Origin: Bacteroidota bacterium
Lineage (GTDB): Bacteria; Bacteroidota; Bacteroidia; Bacteroidales; UBA10428
Length of the DNA stretch: 7,702 nt
Reading direction: 5' to 3'
Assembly (NCBI GenBank): GCA_029268165.1
Contig: JAJUGM010000152.1
Coordinates: forward strand, 1-7,702
Made by a program: the position numbers and the translations under genes. Positions 5,732 through 7,702 of the stretch are shown here, in pieces. Below the pieces are notes generated by a model, which was given only the letters and a program-made list of their open reading frames with translations, was not told the origin of the DNA and made no database searches. How positions within the stretch are numbered: position 1 is the first letter of the stretch; the number at the start of each line of letters is the position of its first letter.

Positions 5732-5739
5732 TAATTTTG
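5732..5739 (+). promoter_or_regulatory. -7 promoter element for the membrane ferritin/VIT1 gene
   Basis: TAATTTTG is an exact match to TAnnTTTG, 25 bases before the ATG at 5765, implying a leader of about 19 bases. No convincing TTG is seen at the -33 distance. The position immediately upstream of the gene is the main support. Confidence 0.45.
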
Positions 5740-5764
5740 TCTGAAATCTTAAAAATATATCGTT

Positions 5765-6658
5765 ATGAATACTGATAACCAGAAGTTGCACCTGACTGAT
5801 GAAACAATACAAGCCATTATTCTGTTTCAGCAAAATGAGATAAATGAATATCACATTTACAACCGACTGGCAAAAAAGATAAAGGATGTTAATAATGCTT
5901 CTGTTCTCAGTCGTATAGGTGACGAAGAGAAGGCTCATTATGAAATTCTTAAAAAATATTCAGGCAGGGAAGTCAGTCCCAACTGGCTGAAGATAAACTG
6001 GTATTATTATATCTCGCGCATTTTTGGCATTACATTTGGCATTAAACTGATGGAAAAGGGCGAAGAAAAAGCGCAGCAAGCTTACGCGCGACATATAAAC
6101 GATATTCCCGAAGCTGCCGGAATACTGGCTGATGAAGATAAGCATGAGCACGAACTTATTGCCCTTATTGACGAAGAAAGGCTCCAGTATGCGGGTTCAA
6201 TAGTACTCGGTTTAAATGATGCACTGGTTGAACTAACCGGTGCCCTGGCCGGTCTTTCACTGGCTATGCAAAATACCCGGCTTATTGCCATGGCAGGCAT
6301 GATTACAGGCATTGCCGCATCATTTTCAATGGCTGCATCAGATTATTTATCAAAAAAAGCTGATGATGCTTCAAAAAATGCCGGAAAATCAGCTACATAT
6401 ACAGGACTGGCTTATATTTTTACTGTAATTTTACTGATTATGCCCTACCTGCTGTTTTCAAATTATCTGATTTGCCTTGGTCTCACCTTGACCATAGCCA
6501 TTCTGATCATTTTCTTTTTCAATTATTACATTTCAGTGGCAAAAGATCTGAATTTCAGGCGGCGTTTTGCTGAAATGGCGCTGATAAGTCTGGGTGTATC
6601 GGCACTTACATTCGGTATAGGGTTTCTTATAAGGAAAGGATTGGGAATTGAGGTATAA
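5765..6658 (+). CDS. Membrane-bound ferritin / VIT1-CCC1 fusion (MbfA-like iron exporter)
   Basis: The product has 297 residues in two parts. Residues about 12-135 form a ferritin-like (erythrin) four-helix domain with diiron-ligand motifs NEINEYH (24-30), GDEEKAH (52-58), MEKGEEKAQ (96-104) and DEDKHEHE (123-130). Residues about 140-297 are a VIT1/CCC1 transporter: GLNDALVELTGALAGLSLAM (149-168), MAASDYLSKKADD (189-201), and hydrophobic helices at about 142-167, 173-193, 212-231, 234-257 and 271-290. This fusion is known as MbfA in alpha-proteobacteria, where it exports iron and protects against peroxide; here the same role is inferred. The N-terminal domain is on the cytoplasmic side in that family and probably senses or funnels Fe(II). 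All motifs look intact. It is a single gene, convergent with the acyltransferase (35 bases between the stops), and is oriented away from the dead toxin-antitoxin module. Confidence 0.92.
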   Translation: MNTDNQKLHLTDETIQAIILFQQNEINEYHIYNRLAKKIKDVNNASVLSRIGDEEKAHYEILKKYSGREVSPNWLKINWYYYISRIFGITFGIKLMEKGEEKAQQAYARHINDIPEAAGILADEDKHEHELIALIDEERLQYAGSIVLGLNDALVELTGALAGLSLAMQNTRLIAMAGMITGIAASFSMAASDYLSKKADDASKNAGKSATYTGLAYIFTVILLIMPYLLFSNYLICLGLTLTIAILIIFFFNYYISVAKDLNFRRRFAEMALISLGVSALTFGIGFLIRKGLGIEV

Positions 6659-6693
6659 AGATCCAAGTTAAAATCAAAGACAATCCCTTTTAT

Positions 6694-7506
6694 TCAGAAG
6701 AAAATCTTCACCGTTTCTTCATTAAGTTCATGAACATCAAGCAGAACAAGATAGTCAATCGTTTTAAATTCCCTGTCAATGGCCGGCGGGCCGCAAATTT
6801 TCCCTCCATACCTGATATACATGTCCATCAGCGGAGGCAATACAAGATCATCTTTTGGAGTAAAAGCAACTGATTGATCATAACATTCAAAACCCGGTGC
6901 AGGCATCACCTTAAATTTTTCATGCACATGCCCATTCCGTTCTAAATAGTCCATATAGGTTCGCCCTTCAACCGGATCCTGACTGGTAAGCGAACAGCAG
7001 CCAAACAGATACCTTTTACGCGTATACTGTATGTATTGAGCTATTCCTTTCCAGAGTAAAAACAAAACCCTGCCATTTCTGTGTTCTTTGTCTATACAAG
7101 CCCTGCCAAGTTCTATTGATTTTTTTAAGACTTTTTTCCCCAGCTGATTTAACCTGAATTCATTAGCCGAATAAAAGCCAATTCCCTTTTTTGCGCTTTC
7201 AAATGTTTGCAATCGGTAGGTACCTATTATTTTATGAGTCGATTTTTCAATAACAAGCAAATGATGACATTGTTTGTCAAAATCGTCTTCATCCCGTAAC
7301 GTCTGGTATGATGCATCAAGTCCTTCGTGCAATTCAAGATTAAACACATTAAAACGTAACTTCAGGGCTTCGTCAATTTCAATAATATTTTCAGCAAGCT
7401 TAACGATATACTTCCTGTCGGATATATGAATAAAATTGCCTTGCGACAGATTATATCGGGTATCGAAATTTTTTTGCAACAACAAACTCACTGGTTTTAA
7501 ATGCAT
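6694..7506 (-). CDS. GNAT-fold N-acyltransferase, OlsB/GlsB type (ornithine/glycine lipid synthesis)
   Basis: The product has 270 residues. It matches the acetyltransferase-5 / OlsB-like family (the group mislabelled 'hemolysin' in older annotation): DDFDKQCHHLLVIE (74-87), IIGTYRLQTFESA (93-105), IELGRACIDKEHRNG (131-145) with LLWKGIAQYI, and CGPPAIDREFKTIDYLVLLD (238-257). Family members transfer a 3-hydroxyacyl chain from ACP to the amino group of ornithine (OlsB) or glycine (GlsB), the first step of phosphorus-free membrane aminolipids; the Bacteroides enzyme makes glycine lipids. The head group here cannot be decided from sequence. The partner O-acyltransferase, often adjacent, is not seen on the downstream side, where the next gene converges. 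The start at 7506 is the only ATG before the conserved core. No membrane segments are present; the enzyme is expected to be cytoplasmic or membrane-peripheral. Confidence 0.87.
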   Translation of the reverse strand: MHLKPVSLLLQKNFDTRYNLSQGNFIHISDRKYIVKLAENIIEIDEALKLRFNVFNLELHEGLDASYQTLRDEDDFDKQCHHLLVIEKSTHKIIGTYRLQTFESAKKGIGFYSANEFRLNQLGKKVLKKSIELGRACIDKEHRNGRVLFLLWKGIAQYIQYTRKRYLFGCCSLTSQDPVEGRTYMDYLERNGHVHEKFKVMPAPGFECYDQSVAFTPKDDLVLPPLMDMYIRYGGKICGPPAIDREFKTIDYLVLLDVHELNEETVKIFF

Positions 7507-7546
7507 TATCTGACACTGTTAGATTGACTTAAATCCCTTGAGATGC

Positions 7547-7554
7547 GAAAGATA
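7547..7554 (-). promoter_or_regulatory. Possible -7 element for the acyltransferase gene
   Basis: The minus strand reads TATCTTTC, one mismatch from TAnnTTTG, 40 bases upstream of the ATG at 7506. No clear TTG stands at the -33 distance. This is the best match in the upstream region but weak. Confidence 0.3.
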
Positions 7555-7625
7555 CGAAATATTTATGACTTATTCGTTAAATTCATATTTCATTAACCCT
7601 AAAAACATGTAGTAATAAACTAAAC

Positions 7626-7676
7626 AAATCCAGGCTTGATGCCTGATTGGGGTTATGTTTTCCTAATCGGGGAAAT
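7626..7676. other. Non-coding end region with hairpin and paired 11-mers
   Basis: No credible gene is seen between 7507 and the window end. Within it CAGGC (7631-7635) and GCCTG (7641-7645) form a five-base stem with a five-base loop, extendable by AAT/ATT with one bulged C. Just beyond, CCTGATTGGGG (7642-7652) and CCTAATCGGGG (7662-7672) agree at 9 of 11 positions and start exactly 20 bases apart, about two helical turns. These could be regulator sites for the acyltransferase or for a gene outside the window. Confidence 0.35.
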
Positions 7677-7702
7677 CATAAAGTGTTAAACTAGCCTATG
7701 AC

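Noticed and set aside
5680..5775. 31-codon plus-strand frame before the iron exporter
   Set aside because: It contains the likely -7 box and overlaps the start of the exporter in another frame; composition is that of AT-rich leader DNA.
5699..5938. Minus-strand 79-codon open frame over the exporter start
   Set aside because: It is antisense to the conserved ferritin-like domain and hydrophobic only because of the AT-rich complement.
1..7702. CRISPR array, tRNA, rRNA or complete insertion sequence
   Set aside because: No regularly spaced repeats, cloverleaf-like segments, rRNA signatures or transposase motifs were seen on either strand.

Overview
This 7.7-kb window most likely comes from a member of the Bacteroidota, probably Bacteroidales-like, although the exact taxon cannot be read from the sequence. 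The evidence is an HYC_CC_PP-type small protein, a TonB-dependent receptor with an N-terminal carboxypeptidase-regulatory-like domain, a DUF6132-type membrane protein, and promoters of the Bacteroidota -33/-7 type (TTG / TAnnTTTG). The DNA is moderately AT-rich, with very AT-rich intergenic regions.

Left third (1-1519, minus strand): a compact four-gene operon. In transcription order it encodes a DUF6132-type membrane protein, an ArsM-like SAM methyltransferase with several cysteine pairs, a 34-residue Lys/Asn-rich peptide with three C-terminal cysteines, and a radical SAM enzyme that runs off the left edge. A short peptide directly upstream of, and overlapping, a CxxxCxxC radical SAM gene is the classic layout of a ribosomally made, post-translationally modified peptide (RiPP) locus. 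This is the best candidate for an undescribed system in the window.

Centre (1520-4800): a divergent promoter region separates that operon from a plus-strand metal-handling operon. The latter encodes an HYC_CC_PP protein, a secreted HMA-domain protein with a CxxC metal site, and a 747-residue TonB-dependent receptor of the type that travels with HMA proteins. Cysteine pairs occur in almost every product of both operons, suggesting a shared role with a thiophilic metal or metalloid such as Cu, Ag or As. A working but unproven idea is a modified Cys-peptide metallophore or metal-buffering system, analogous in layout to methanobactin.

Right part (4801-7702): an imperfect 92-bp inverted repeat lies downstream of the receptor. 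It is followed by a decayed phd/yefM-yoeB toxin-antitoxin module on the minus strand, with two nonsense codons in the antitoxin and a frameshift in the toxin, while a perfect 24-bp palindromic operator survives upstream. Next come a plus-strand membrane ferritin / VIT1-CCC1 fusion (MbfA-like iron exporter) and a convergent minus-strand GNAT-fold N-acyltransferase of the OlsB/GlsB (amino-acid lipid) type. The last 196 bases are non-coding and hold a small hairpin and two related 11-mers.
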